44,479 nt of DNA, taken from NCBI GenBank assembly GCA_903881085.1, contig CAIRSA010000047.1:1-44479 (forward strand), in the 5' to 3' direction. Positions 9,075 through 17,008 of this stretch are shown here, in pieces; position 1 is the stretch's first letter; each line of letters starts with the position of its first letter. The notes beneath the pieces were generated by a model that searched no databases, was not told where the DNA came from, and worked only from the letters and a program-made list of their open reading frames with translations. This DNA is from an uncultured Acidobacteriia bacterium. Lineage in GTDB: Bacteria; Acidobacteriota; Terriglobia; Bryobacterales; Bryobacteraceae. A program made the position numbers and the translations under genes.

Positions 9075-10804
9075 TACATGCGTGGTGTTGGCGGCTTGCC
9101 GACGGTCCAGGAGTTTACGCCTTTGTGTTTCATCTGACGCTTGTAGACTTTGTCGCCGTTGGTTGCATACAAGACGTCAAGACCCGCTCCGCCGAACACG
9201 AGATTGGTAAGTGCGGCACCGGGCTGCGGCTTGGGAAGAATCGCCATCACGCGGCCAGCCTGGTCACAGATCTGGATGCCAATGTTGGTTGCCACATAGA
9301 GGTAGCCTTCACTGTCGAGAGTCATGCCATCGGCGGCGGCGTTGGCCACTTCATCGGACATTTCCAGGCGGTAGAATGCCTGGCCATTAGCGAGGGAGCC
9401 ATCGGCCTGCACTTGAAAGGACCATACCCAGCGCGTGGAGTAATCGGCCACTAACAACATTGATTGATCAGGAAACAGGCGCACGCCATTGGGGAAACCC
9501 ATCCCTTCATGTACTACGCGCTTCTTACCTGAAGCATCAATGAACCAGACCTTCTTGCCACCTGGATCGGTGTAATAGATTTCGCCCTTTGCGGTAAGTG
9601 CGATGTCGTTTGAGCCGGTGCCTTCGGCGATTACTGACTCTTTGCCGTCCATCGAATAAGCTACCACGCGGTTGCGCTTGTTCTGGCAGGCATAGAGCCG
9701 GCCGTCGGGTCCAAACATCAAGCCATTGACTCCACCCGTGTCCTCCTTAAAGATCGTTACTTTGCCATCGAGCCCGGCTTTGAAGATACGATTGCGCGGA
9801 ATGTCGCTGAAGAATACGTTGCCCTGCTTATCCACCGCCGGCCCCTCAGTGAAACCGTAGCCATCGCCCACCAGTTCCCATTTTGAAGAGAGATCGAGAA
9901 ATTCAGAAACGCCGCGTTGAATCACCTTAGTGGACTTCGCCACCGGGGCCGGGTATCCACGCCACAGCCAGCGCATCGCTTCTGGCAGAATGGCCGCGCC
10001 GTGCTTGCCGTTGTGACCTTCGGTGCCTACGGTAAACTTGGCATCGTAGCCGGCATATTCCAGCGCCGAGTAGAGGTCCTGGTTGCCGATGTACCAGTTG
10101 CCGCCATAGATATTCTGGTCGTTGCTGCCGTCCTGCTGGTAAATACGCAGAGGCTTGGGCTCGGTCTTGCGCACCATGGCCGACAACTCTTCCCCGCCCC
10201 GCAGGTTGGCGAAGCTGCCGATGAAACTGAGCACGCGATGGAAGGCATCGGGGCGGTTCCAGGCAGCGACGAAGGCTGCGATGCCACCGGAACTGCCGCC
10301 GGACACGGCGCGGTCGTCGGGGTTGGAGGATAGCTTATACTGCTTGCCGACTTCGGGCAGAATTTCTTCGATCAGGAAGCGCGCGTTGCGGTCGCTGATG
10401 GCATCGTATTCATAGCTGCGGTTATAGCGGGCCTGCTTATCTGAAGACATTGCGGGCATCACGCCAGGGTTTACGAAGATCCCGATGGTGACCGGCATGT
10501 CGCCCTTGTGGATCAGGTTGTCCATGACGATGGTGGCGCGGTAGCCACTGGTTTCGCTGACATAACCGCCGCCATCGAAGAAGACCATGACGCAGGCGGG
10601 CTTATCGCCCTTGTACTGCGCTGGCACATAGACCCAGTAATCGCGATTCGTGCCGGGAAACAACTTGCTGCTGTTCCACGAGTATTTGGTGACAACGCCC
10701 TTGGGTACGCCGGGCTGACGCTCGGAATCGGGCCCGATCTTGTAGTCCTCGCCGGCGCACACGGCGGCAGCCATCAGAAACAGGGAAAGTAAATTTCGGC
10801 ACAT
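9074..10804 (-). CDS. Exported esterase fused to SMP-30/gluconolactonase propeller
   Basis: The 576-aa product has a signal peptide (MCRNLLSLFLMAAAVCA), an alpha/beta-hydrolase of the enterochelin-esterase (Fes/IroE-like) type at about 30-285 with nucleophile S172 in GGSSGG and a late GHNGKHG histidine segment, then a six-bladed SMP-30/gluconolactonase/LRE-like beta-propeller at about 300-576 (FTEGPAVDKQGNVFFSD, NGLMFGPDGRLYACQ, FPNGVRLFPD). Both halves look complete. A hydrolase and a lactonase joined in one exported chain suggest stepwise breakdown of an ester- or lactone-linked sugar derivative; the substrate is unknown. ATG 10804 is chosen because the signal peptide begins there. The gene stands alone and is divergent from the padR operon. 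Confidence 0.87.
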   Translation of the reverse strand: MCRNLLSLFLMAAAVCAGEDYKIGPDSERQPGVPKGVVTKYSWNSSKLFPGTNRDYWVYVPAQYKGDKPACVMVFFDGGGYVSETSGYRATIVMDNLIHKGDMPVTIGIFVNPGVMPAMSSDKQARYNRSYEYDAISDRNARFLIEEILPEVGKQYKLSSNPDDRAVSGGSSGGIAAFVAAWNRPDAFHRVLSFIGSFANLRGGEELSAMVRKTEPKPLRIYQQDGSNDQNIYGGNWYIGNQDLYSALEYAGYDAKFTVGTEGHNGKHGAAILPEAMRWLWRGYPAPVAKSTKVIQRGVSEFLDLSSKWELVGDGYGFTEGPAVDKQGNVFFSDIPRNRIFKAGLDGKVTIFKEDTGGVNGLMFGPDGRLYACQNKRNRVVAYSMDGKESVIAEGTGSNDIALTAKGEIYYTDPGGKKVWFIDASGKKRVVHEGMGFPNGVRLFPDQSMLLVADYSTRWVWSFQVQADGSLANGQAFYRLEMSDEVANAAADGMTLDSEGYLYVATNIGIQICDQAGRVMAILPKPQPGAALTNLVFGGAGLDVLYATNGDKVYKRQMKHKGVNSWTVGKPPTPRM

Positions 10805-10851
10805 GGATGTTAGCTTATCAGACAATTTCCAGGTCTCGTGACAGAAAAGCA

Positions 10852-10880
10852 TTGACAGTTGCTTCAGCCGGCGCTAGTAT
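10852..10880 (+). promoter_or_regulatory. Sigma70-type promoter of the padR operon
   Basis: A perfect TTGACA (10852-10857), a 17-bp spacer and TAGTAT (10875-10880) form a strong housekeeping-type promoter. The predicted start, about 10886-10888, lies some 10 nt before the ATG at 10898, so the mRNA would have almost no leader. Confidence 0.75.
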
Positions 10881-10896
10881 ATCCGTAACGGATATA
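10878..10896. promoter_or_regulatory. PadR operator (19-bp palindrome)
   Basis: TATATCCGTAACGGATATA is a perfect dyad around a single central base. It overlaps the end of the -10 hexamer and the transcription start, one base before the padR start codon. Binding there would block the promoter, as in PadR autorepression. That PadR binds here is inferred from position. Confidence 0.7.
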
Positions 10897-10897
10897 T

Positions 10898-11221
10898 ATG
10901 GAACCATTAACCCCGGCCGTTTTTCACATTCTACTGGCGCTTTCGGAAGGCGAGCGGCACGGTTACGCAATCATGCAGGTTGTGGCGGAAGATTCCGGCG
11001 GCGTGGTCAAGATGGGGCCTGGCACTCTTTATGGAACGTTGAAACGGCTGCTGGAAGCGGGTCTGGTGGAAGAGGCGGGGGAACACCCCGACCTGGCATT
11101 GAGTGCGGAACGCCGTCGATACTACCGGATCACTAGCGGGGGCCGCGAAGCCGTAAGAACCGAGGCGCGCCGGCTGCAATCGGCGGTCCGCACGGCGCGG
11201 GCGCGAGGAGCATTGGCATGA
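10898..11221 (+). CDS. PadR-family transcriptional regulator
   Basis: This is a 107-aa winged-helix protein: PAVFHILLALSEGERHGYAIMQ, then GPGTLYGTLKRLLEAGLVEE and the wing RRYYRITSGGREAVRTE. The short PadR form with one C-terminal dimerisation helix is common in Acidobacteriota, usually beside membrane-protein genes. Its last codons overlap the start of the next gene by ATGA, so the two are co-translated. A palindromic operator at its own promoter argues for autoregulation. The ligand is unknown. Confidence 0.94.
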   Translation: MEPLTPAVFHILLALSEGERHGYAIMQVVAEDSGGVVKMGPGTLYGTLKRLLEAGLVEEAGEHPDLALSAERRRYYRITSGGREAVRTEARRLQSAVRTARARGALA

Positions 11222-11742
11222 GGCTGTACCGGATTTTGCTCAACCTATACCCGGCAAGCTTCGTGAAGCGGTACCGCGAGCCGATGGAACAGTTGTTTCG
11301 CGACCAGTCGCGCGAACTGTCAGGATTCCAGCTTTGGGGAGAGATGCTGCGCGACCTTGGCGGCAGCCTGCCGCAAGCCCACTTGGATGAATTAAGGAGT
11401 TCAGGTATGAAGCACTTACTAACACCGTTTACTTATCTACTCTGCATCGCCGCCACGCTGTTTATCGGGCGAGTGGAATTGAGAAGCGATGATACTGGAG
11501 TCATCGTTGGACTCGTCCTGATTTCCACCGCTGTATTGGGATTTCTGCACCCGAAGAGGGCGTGGTTGTGGATCATTACGGCACTCGCTGTGCCGGCTGC
11601 GGAGATGCTTTACGGCAAGAACCCTGACTTCTCCGCACCTGAGGGGCTGCTGCTGATCACCACTTTTGTCTCGACTATTGGCTTGGCCGGCAGCTATGCA
11701 GGGGCCTTTTTGCGAAAAACCGTAACCATGCGAGAAGCCTGA
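11218..11742 (+). CDS. PadR-linked small membrane protein
   Basis: The 174-aa protein has a cytoplasmic N-terminal helical part (about 1-62, LYRILLNLYPASFVKRYREPM) of a type often seen after PadR genes, then four predicted membrane helices between about residues 67 and 168. The function is not known; it may be an effector or sensor for the regulator it is coupled to. The start ATG overlaps the padR stop by 4 bp. The stop codon is one base from the end of the convergent receptor gene. Confidence 0.8.
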   Translation: MRLYRILLNLYPASFVKRYREPMEQLFRDQSRELSGFQLWGEMLRDLGGSLPQAHLDELRSSGMKHLLTPFTYLLCIAATLFIGRVELRSDDTGVIVGLVLISTAVLGFLHPKRAWLWIITALAVPAAEMLYGKNPDFSAPEGLLLITTFVSTIGLAGSYAGAFLRKTVTMREA

Positions 11743-11743
11743 A

Positions 11744-14700
11744 TCAGAAGATCACTTTTACAGCCAGCTGGACGGCGCGTCCGCCGCCCGTTCCGTTTAC
11801 ACCCGTGCCTGAACCGATGGTGCCGGTGATATAGCCAAAGTTGGTGCTGGTCATTGATGTATTCGGATTGGAGAACTGCGGGGTGTTCGTAAGGTTGAAG
11901 GCCTCGCCGCGGATCTCAAGCTTGTAGCGTTCCGTTACGTCGATGCGGCGGGAGATGGAGCCATTCAGGCTGAACATCCCCGGACCGCTGATGATATTGC
12001 GCCCCGTTGTGCCGAATCGCAAACCAACTGGCTGCGCGAAGCTTGCTGTACTGAACCATGGATTGCCGATGTTGATGCCATGCAGGATGTCGATGGGCGC
12101 CACCTGATCCGCAGTCTGCGTGGAGCCCGGTAGATTGAGTGTGCCTCCATTGGCGGAAAAAGTAAGTGGCGTGCCGGTGCGGGCCGATAGGACTCCCGAA
12201 ACCTTCCATCCGCCCAGGACCGCAGCAGCCGGTCCGCTGGCCAGCCAAGGCTTCCGCTTGCCAAACGGCAGTTCGTAGATGTAGCTTTGGACGAAGTTCA
12301 AGGTGCGGTCGAAATCGGCGCGAGCGTAGTTTCGATCCTGCCCGACATAGAAGGCGATGCCACCGTCGTCGCCGCTTTGGAAGCTCATCGCTTTCTGCCA
12401 GGTAAAGGCCGTGGTGATGCCCAGGCCGGCGGCGAAGCGCCGGTCGAACTTCACCTGCAACGAATGATAGCTCGATGAATGACCCTGGAAATATTGCGTG
12501 GTGGCAACGGTGCGCGGATACTCCGGCTGGCCCTTGGCACCTGCGCCCAGCACAACGCCGGCGTTTAAGTTCGGAGAACTGAAGATATCCACACCGTGGC
12601 TGCCTACATAGGCGGCGTCGAGAGTAAAGCGCAGCGGCAATGACTGCTGGATGGCGAAGTTCCACGATTCCACGTAGGGGATTTTGTAATCGAGAGGCGT
12701 CACCGTGTAGACGGAAGTCGGATCGGGATTGGTGATGATCCCGTTTGAGGGAATGTTAATTGGCGTGGGTGCGGGCATGCCGTTCTGGAACGTGGCCAAC
12801 TGGCCGCTGGGCAACACCGCGGGCAGATACGGGCTGTTATTCGCCGGCAGATAGTTGTTATTGGCGCGCACAGGGAAGTTCCATTGCTGGCATCCGCTAT
12901 CGGTGCACTGCGCGGTGTAGCTGATGCCGAAGCCGGTGCGGATGACGGTCTTGGGCGCCACGCGGTAAGCAACGCCGATGCGCGGCGCAAGGCCGTTATA
13001 GCGGGTGTGCACGCCACCATTCATCGGATTGCCGCCGATGCCGCCGAGGACGAGTGTGTTGTTATCCGGATTGTAGTTCGAGAAGCCGCCTGGGAAAGGC
13101 GCGGTGGCGGGCGGAGAGAATTCCCAACGCAGTCCCAGACTGAGCGTCAGTTTAGAAGAGACCTGCCAGCGGTCCGTTACAAAGCCGGCAAATTGCCATA
13201 TCCGCATACCGGGAAAATAGGTATTGATGTCGCGGCCGACGGAGTTGGGCTGATCGAGCAGGAAGCTGGCCATGTCGTTACCAATGCCGGTGGACTTGCC
13301 TGATATCGAGGTCTGGTTTACTCCGAAAGTATAGACGCCACGCGGACTGAATTGCTGGTCCTGAAGCAGGTTGTCGCGGATGCGGCGCAGGTCCACGCCG
13401 AACTTGATGGAGTGATTGCCGGCGATCTTTGTCCAGATGTTTGAAAGATCGATGTTCGCTTCCGAGCGCACCCACGGCACGCTTGCCGAGTAGCCGGTGA
13501 GCGGACTGGAGAAGCCGCCAATACTGATGCCCACCATGCCGCTGGTGAAGAGGCTGATGTTGATGCCTGGGATGCCAACGGCGGCCGCGTCGTTCTTGCC
13601 GTAATCGGAAGGCTGCGCCTCATTGTGATAGTAAGCTACTCCGGCGCGCACTTCGGTCAGCAAGGTTGGAGTTACTACTCGGTTGTAATTGAACCCGCCG
13701 CTGTAAGTGCGCTGCAGTCCCGTACCTTCAAACGCACCCTGCGCCGGTCCGCCTGCATCGCCAAAGATCGGCGCCTGGAAGATGGCGGGCCGGGCAAAGC
13801 TGAGGCGAACGCTGAAGCGGTCCTTATCCGTGATGTTATCGTCGGCCTTGATATCAAACGAGTCGGTGGTCTTCTGAAACGGCAGCAGCGCGAAGTAGTT
13901 GTTACTTGGCGCGCTTTCTTTGAAAGGCAGATTTGGCGCTGGGGTGAGGGCGATGATCTTGGCGGAAACCGGATTGATGAGGCTGGCTGGAATCTGGTTA
14001 TTCGGGAACGGAGAACGATTGGTGCCATCGGCGGCGCCGGTGAAGGGATTGTAGATCGCGGTGGTGGCGGCGCTGAGGTCGCCGGTGCGGAAAGGCACCG
14101 ATGGAATTGTGATCAGGTTGGTGTTGGCTTCATGCGTCATGCTGCGCAGATAGTCGACGAAGAAGAACATCTTATTCCGCCTGATGGGGCCGCCGAGGCT
14201 GGCTCCGGTGTAGTTATAGGCGAGGTGGCCAACCGATGGATTGAAAAACGCGCGCGCATTCATGGCGCTGTTTTGCAGGTACTCATACGCCGAGCCGTGG
14301 TATTGATTGGTGCCGGATTTGAGCATCACGTTGGTGACAGCTCCCCCGCCCAGGCCGAGTTCAGAATCGTGATTGCTCATAGAAATGTCCACGGTCTGGA
14401 TCGCTTCAGCCGGCGGGATGAGCACCTGCAGGTTGCGGCTGCGCTGGTTGTTGTCCACGCCCTCAATCTGGAAACTGTTGGCCTGACGCATCTGGCCACT
14501 GGCCTGGGTTTGCAGGGCGCTGGCGGCGTTGAAGAATTGCGAGTGCTGGAAAGTTGCAGGGGTCGTGCCAGGCACGAGGTCGAGCAGACTTTGGAAATTG
14601 CGATTGACGCCGAGCGGCAGTTCCTGCACCTGGACGGCTTCAATGGCGATGCCGGTATCGGCACGATCCGACTTCAGCAGTGGTGCGGCCGCGGTTACTT

Positions 14701-15049
14701 CCACGGTTTCGCTGACGTTGCCGGGTTGAAGGCGCAGATCGATGCGCGTAACCGTGTTGAGCGCCACTTCGACTGCGGAACGCAGTTCCTTTTTGAAGCC
14801 CGCGATTTCGGCGGAAATGTTGTAGACACCGGGCTGAAGATCGGGGAAGGTGTAGTTGCCGCTGGCATTGGTTTCCGCAGTGTGTGAGACGCCAGTGTTG
14901 GCACCGACGATGGCGATGCGCGCGTGCGGGACCACGCCGCCGCTGGAATCGGTGATAGTTCCCACCAGCGTTGCATTCACCGCTTGGGCGTATACGCATA
15001 CGGTACCAATCAGGGAGAGGAGGATGAGGTGGAACAATCTGGATGCCAT
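11744..15049 (-). CDS. Oar-like TonB-dependent receptor
   Basis: The 1101-aa receptor has a signal peptide (MASRLFHLILLSLIGTVCVYAQA), a carboxypeptidase regulatory-like domain (about 26-105), a plug-like region (about 115-230, ELPLGVNRNFQSLLDLVPGT), and a large beta-barrel to the C-terminal AVQLAVKVIF. This is the standard acidobacterial Oar-like layout without the Gly-rich insert of the receptor at 2358-5936. No substrate can be named. It is monocistronic as far as the sequence shows, converging on the padR operon with one base between stop codons. Confidence 0.9.
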   Translation of the reverse strand: MASRLFHLILLSLIGTVCVYAQAVNATLVGTITDSSGGVVPHARIAIVGANTGVSHTAETNASGNYTFPDLQPGVYNISAEIAGFKKELRSAVEVALNTVTRIDLRLQPGNVSETVEVTAAAPLLKSDRADTGIAIEAVQVQELPLGVNRNFQSLLDLVPGTTPATFQHSQFFNAASALQTQASGQMRQANSFQIEGVDNNQRSRNLQVLIPPAEAIQTVDISMSNHDSELGLGGGAVTNVMLKSGTNQYHGSAYEYLQNSAMNARAFFNPSVGHLAYNYTGASLGGPIRRNKMFFFVDYLRSMTHEANTNLITIPSVPFRTGDLSAATTAIYNPFTGAADGTNRSPFPNNQIPASLINPVSAKIIALTPAPNLPFKESAPSNNYFALLPFQKTTDSFDIKADDNITDKDRFSVRLSFARPAIFQAPIFGDAGGPAQGAFEGTGLQRTYSGGFNYNRVVTPTLLTEVRAGVAYYHNEAQPSDYGKNDAAAVGIPGINISLFTSGMVGISIGGFSSPLTGYSASVPWVRSEANIDLSNIWTKIAGNHSIKFGVDLRRIRDNLLQDQQFSPRGVYTFGVNQTSISGKSTGIGNDMASFLLDQPNSVGRDINTYFPGMRIWQFAGFVTDRWQVSSKLTLSLGLRWEFSPPATAPFPGGFSNYNPDNNTLVLGGIGGNPMNGGVHTRYNGLAPRIGVAYRVAPKTVIRTGFGISYTAQCTDSGCQQWNFPVRANNNYLPANNSPYLPAVLPSGQLATFQNGMPAPTPINIPSNGIITNPDPTSVYTVTPLDYKIPYVESWNFAIQQSLPLRFTLDAAYVGSHGVDIFSSPNLNAGVVLGAGAKGQPEYPRTVATTQYFQGHSSSYHSLQVKFDRRFAAGLGITTAFTWQKAMSFQSGDDGGIAFYVGQDRNYARADFDRTLNFVQSYIYELPFGKRKPWLASGPAAAVLGGWKVSGVLSARTGTPLTFSANGGTLNLPGSTQTADQVAPIDILHGINIGNPWFSTASFAQPVGLRFGTTGRNIISGPGMFSLNGSISRRIDVTERYKLEIRGEAFNLTNTPQFSNPNTSMTSTNFGYITGTIGSGTGVNGTGGGRAVQLAVKVIF

Positions 15050-15120
15050 TTGACGAGGATCCTATCACAATCGGAATCGCGGCGTGCATGGTAGCGCTTC
15101 CGCGGCGTGCCACACGGGAA

Positions 15121-15142
15121 TATAATGAAGCTGCTTAAGCAG
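15121..15142 (+). promoter_or_regulatory. TATAAT hexamer followed by palindrome CTGCTTAAGCAG
   Basis: A consensus TATAAT (15121-15126) is followed 4 bp later by the perfect 12-bp palindrome CTGCTTAAGCAG (15131-15142), where transcription would begin. Its 8-bp core GCTTAAGC recurs at 15224-15231, 26 bp before the ThuA gene. The -35 region is poor. This may be a repressible or activator-dependent promoter for the ThuA/DUF1080 operon. Confidence 0.35.
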
Positions 15143-15158
15143 TCTGTGGTAGAAGTCC

Positions 15159-15178
15159 GGCAGGCGAAACCGCCTGCC
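15159..15178. repeat. Palindromic repeat unit GGCAGGCG/CGCCTGCC
   Basis: Arms of 8 bp with a 4-bp AAAC loop, followed by cccacca. It belongs to the same GGCAGGC...GCCTGCC family found in several other gaps of the window. It lies in the leader region of the ThuA gene. Confidence 0.7.
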
Positions 15179-15256
15179 CCACCAGGGGCAGTAAGTGACT
15201 GAGATTGTATGGTGGCGGAGGCGGCTTAAGCGGTAATTTCTGGAGAATATTCGATC

Positions 15257-16234
15257 ATGACAATGAACGCATTTATATTATTTGGTGCGGCACTGGCCAG
15301 CGCGGTTGGCTTCGCGCAGAATGCAGCGCCTTGCCCCGTGGAAGGGTTCAGCGGTGGCTTCAACCGCGGCTGTCCGCAAAAACAATTCGCCAACCCCTCG
15401 GACATTTCGGCCATGATGGCCGCACTGCCTGACAAACCGATCGTTGCGCCGCAGAGCCTGCGCCGCGTGTTGGTGCTGTGCCGTGCTCCCGGCTGGGTAC
15501 ATACGTCCATCCCGCTGGCAGCGAAGATGGTGGAATATCTGGGAGATAAGACCGGCGCGTGGATGACGACGATCACCTACGACGCGGCCGCCATCACGGC
15601 GGAAAACCTGAAGCAATATGACGCCATCTTCCTGGCCAGCACGACCGGCGAATTTCTGGATGACCCGAACGACAAAGCGGTATCCGAACAACGGCGGAAG
15701 GCCCTGCTTGATTTTGTCAAAGGCGGAAAAGGCCTGGCCGGCGTGCACGCCGCCAGCGACAGCTATCATGCAAAGGGCCCGGTCCTAGCCGGCACATGGC
15801 CCGAGTTTAACGAACTGATCGGCGGTTTCTTCAAGTACCACTGGACCTATCCGACCCTGATTCCGGTGAAGGTAGATGATCCGAAGAGTCCGTTGACGGC
15901 CATGTTCCCGTCGCGCGGCTTCGATATCGTGGACGAAACCTACACGTTCGCGCAGGACTCATTCAGCCGCAAGCGGGTGCATGTTCTGACCAGCGTCAAC
16001 TACGCCAAGATGAGCGCGGAAGACAAGGCCAAAGAGCCGGCGGCAACGAAGCGCACCGATGGCGATTACGCGTTGAGCTACATTCAGCGCGTAGGCAATG
16101 GGCGGGTATTTTATGAAGGCCACGGCCATGACGAAAAGGTGTACTTCCTGCGGCCCTTTGTGGCGCATATGCTGGCCGGGATTCAGTACGCCCTGGGCGA
16201 TTTGAAGGCTGACGACAGCCCCAGTGTGAAGTAG
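15257..16234 (+). CDS. ThuA-like domain protein, exported
   Basis: The 325-aa protein has a signal peptide (about 1-21) and a ThuA-like glutamine-amidotransferase-fold domain (about 70-315): VLVLCRAPGWVHTSIPLA, KQYDAIFLASTTGEFL, GKGLAGVHAASDSYH, and a C-terminal GNGRVFYEGHGHD. This fold lacks a proven reaction in most members and is found in sugar-utilisation loci. The DUF1080 gene begins 14 nt after its stop, so the two form an operon, a pairing that is frequent in this phylum. ATG 15263 is an alternative start. Confidence 0.9.
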   Translation: MTMNAFILFGAALASAVGFAQNAAPCPVEGFSGGFNRGCPQKQFANPSDISAMMAALPDKPIVAPQSLRRVLVLCRAPGWVHTSIPLAAKMVEYLGDKTGAWMTTITYDAAAITAENLKQYDAIFLASTTGEFLDDPNDKAVSEQRRKALLDFVKGGKGLAGVHAASDSYHAKGPVLAGTWPEFNELIGGFFKYHWTYPTLIPVKVDDPKSPLTAMFPSRGFDIVDETYTFAQDSFSRKRVHVLTSVNYAKMSAEDKAKEPAATKRTDGDYALSYIQRVGNGRVFYEGHGHDEKVYFLRPFVAHMLAGIQYALGDLKADDSPSVK

Positions 16235-16248
16235 CGGGGACTTGCGGG

Positions 16249-16968
16249 GTGCTGGAGTATGTTAGGCTCTTTTTTGTGAACATCATCAGCACCCTTTGCT
16301 TGGCAGTTCTCTACGCCGGCCTCACCGCCGCCGCAGACTTCAAGCCCCTATTCAACGGGAAGAATCTCGACGGCTGGCAGATCATCGGCGACGGTCAGTG
16401 GACGGTGATGGGCGACGGCACCCTGCTCGGTCAGCGCACGGGCGATTACCGCAAAATGCTCGCTCCCGGCGGACCGCTGCCCACACCCGCGCAGTTCAAA
16501 GCGTGGATCGACACCCAATCGTGGCTATACACGGTGCGCAACGATTACGGCGAATTCGACCTCCATCTGGAATACTGGACCAAGACCACAGGTAACAGCG
16601 GGGTCTCGATCCGCGACACTTCGCGGGGCGCTGCCGGCGTCACAACCCCGCCCAACTATAAAGCGACCCCCTCGAAGATTGGCTACGAGATCCAGATCAA
16701 CAACCGCTTCCCGGACCCGCATCCTTCGGGCAGCATCTACGGATTTATGGATGCGCCGAAAGACGCCCAGCGCGAGGACGACTGGAATTCCATGGACATC
16801 TTGTCGCGCAACGATAAAATCTCCGTCACATTGAATGGCCGCGTGGTGGCCGAGCATGCGGGCGACCCCAAGCGCTCGAAGACGGGGCCGATTGGGTTGC
16901 AGTTGCACGATCAGTTCTCGATCGTGATGTTCCGCAACGTGCGGATTCGCGAGCTCCCAGCGCGCTGA
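16249..16968 (+). CDS. DUF1080 (3-keto-disaccharide hydrolase-type) secreted protein
   Basis: The 239-aa protein has a signal peptide and one DUF1080 concanavalin-like domain: FKPLFNGKNLDGWQI, FDLHLEYWT, GNSGVSIRD, YEIQINN, ISVTLNGRVV, GPIGLQLHD and a terminal FRNVRIREL. Some family members act on 3-keto-glycosides; most are known only as secreted glycan-binding or hydrolase proteins. Translation starts at GTG 16249 (GGGGA 8 nt upstream) or GTG 16276, either of which leaves a usable signal peptide. It follows the ThuA gene in one operon. Confidence 0.88.
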   Translation: MLEYVRLFFVNIISTLCLAVLYAGLTAAADFKPLFNGKNLDGWQIIGDGQWTVMGDGTLLGQRTGDYRKMLAPGGPLPTPAQFKAWIDTQSWLYTVRNDYGEFDLHLEYWTKTTGNSGVSIRDTSRGAAGVTTPPNYKATPSKIGYEIQINNRFPDPHPSGSIYGFMDAPKDAQREDDWNSMDILSRNDKISVTLNGRVVAEHAGDPKRSKTGPIGLQLHDQFSIVMFRNVRIRELPAR

Positions 16969-16979
16969 AACCCCTAAAG

Positions 16980-16994
16980 AATAAAGCCTTTATT
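16980..16994. promoter_or_regulatory. Palindrome AATAAAG-C-CTTTATT before the c-di-GMP gene
   Basis: Seven-base arms around one central C, lying 14 nt before the GTG at 17009. The loop is too small for an RNA hairpin, so a protein-binding site is more likely than a terminator. No promoter was recognised beside it. Confidence 0.35.
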
Positions 16995-17008
16995 GCCGAT
17001 AGGAGGCT

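Noticed and set aside
13625..14887. Open frame of 420 codons antisense to the second receptor
   Set aside because: The minus-strand receptor is unmistakable, and the antisense product has no domains or start context. Similar antisense frames at 673-1842, 3249-4289 and 6920-7987 were dismissed for the same reason.
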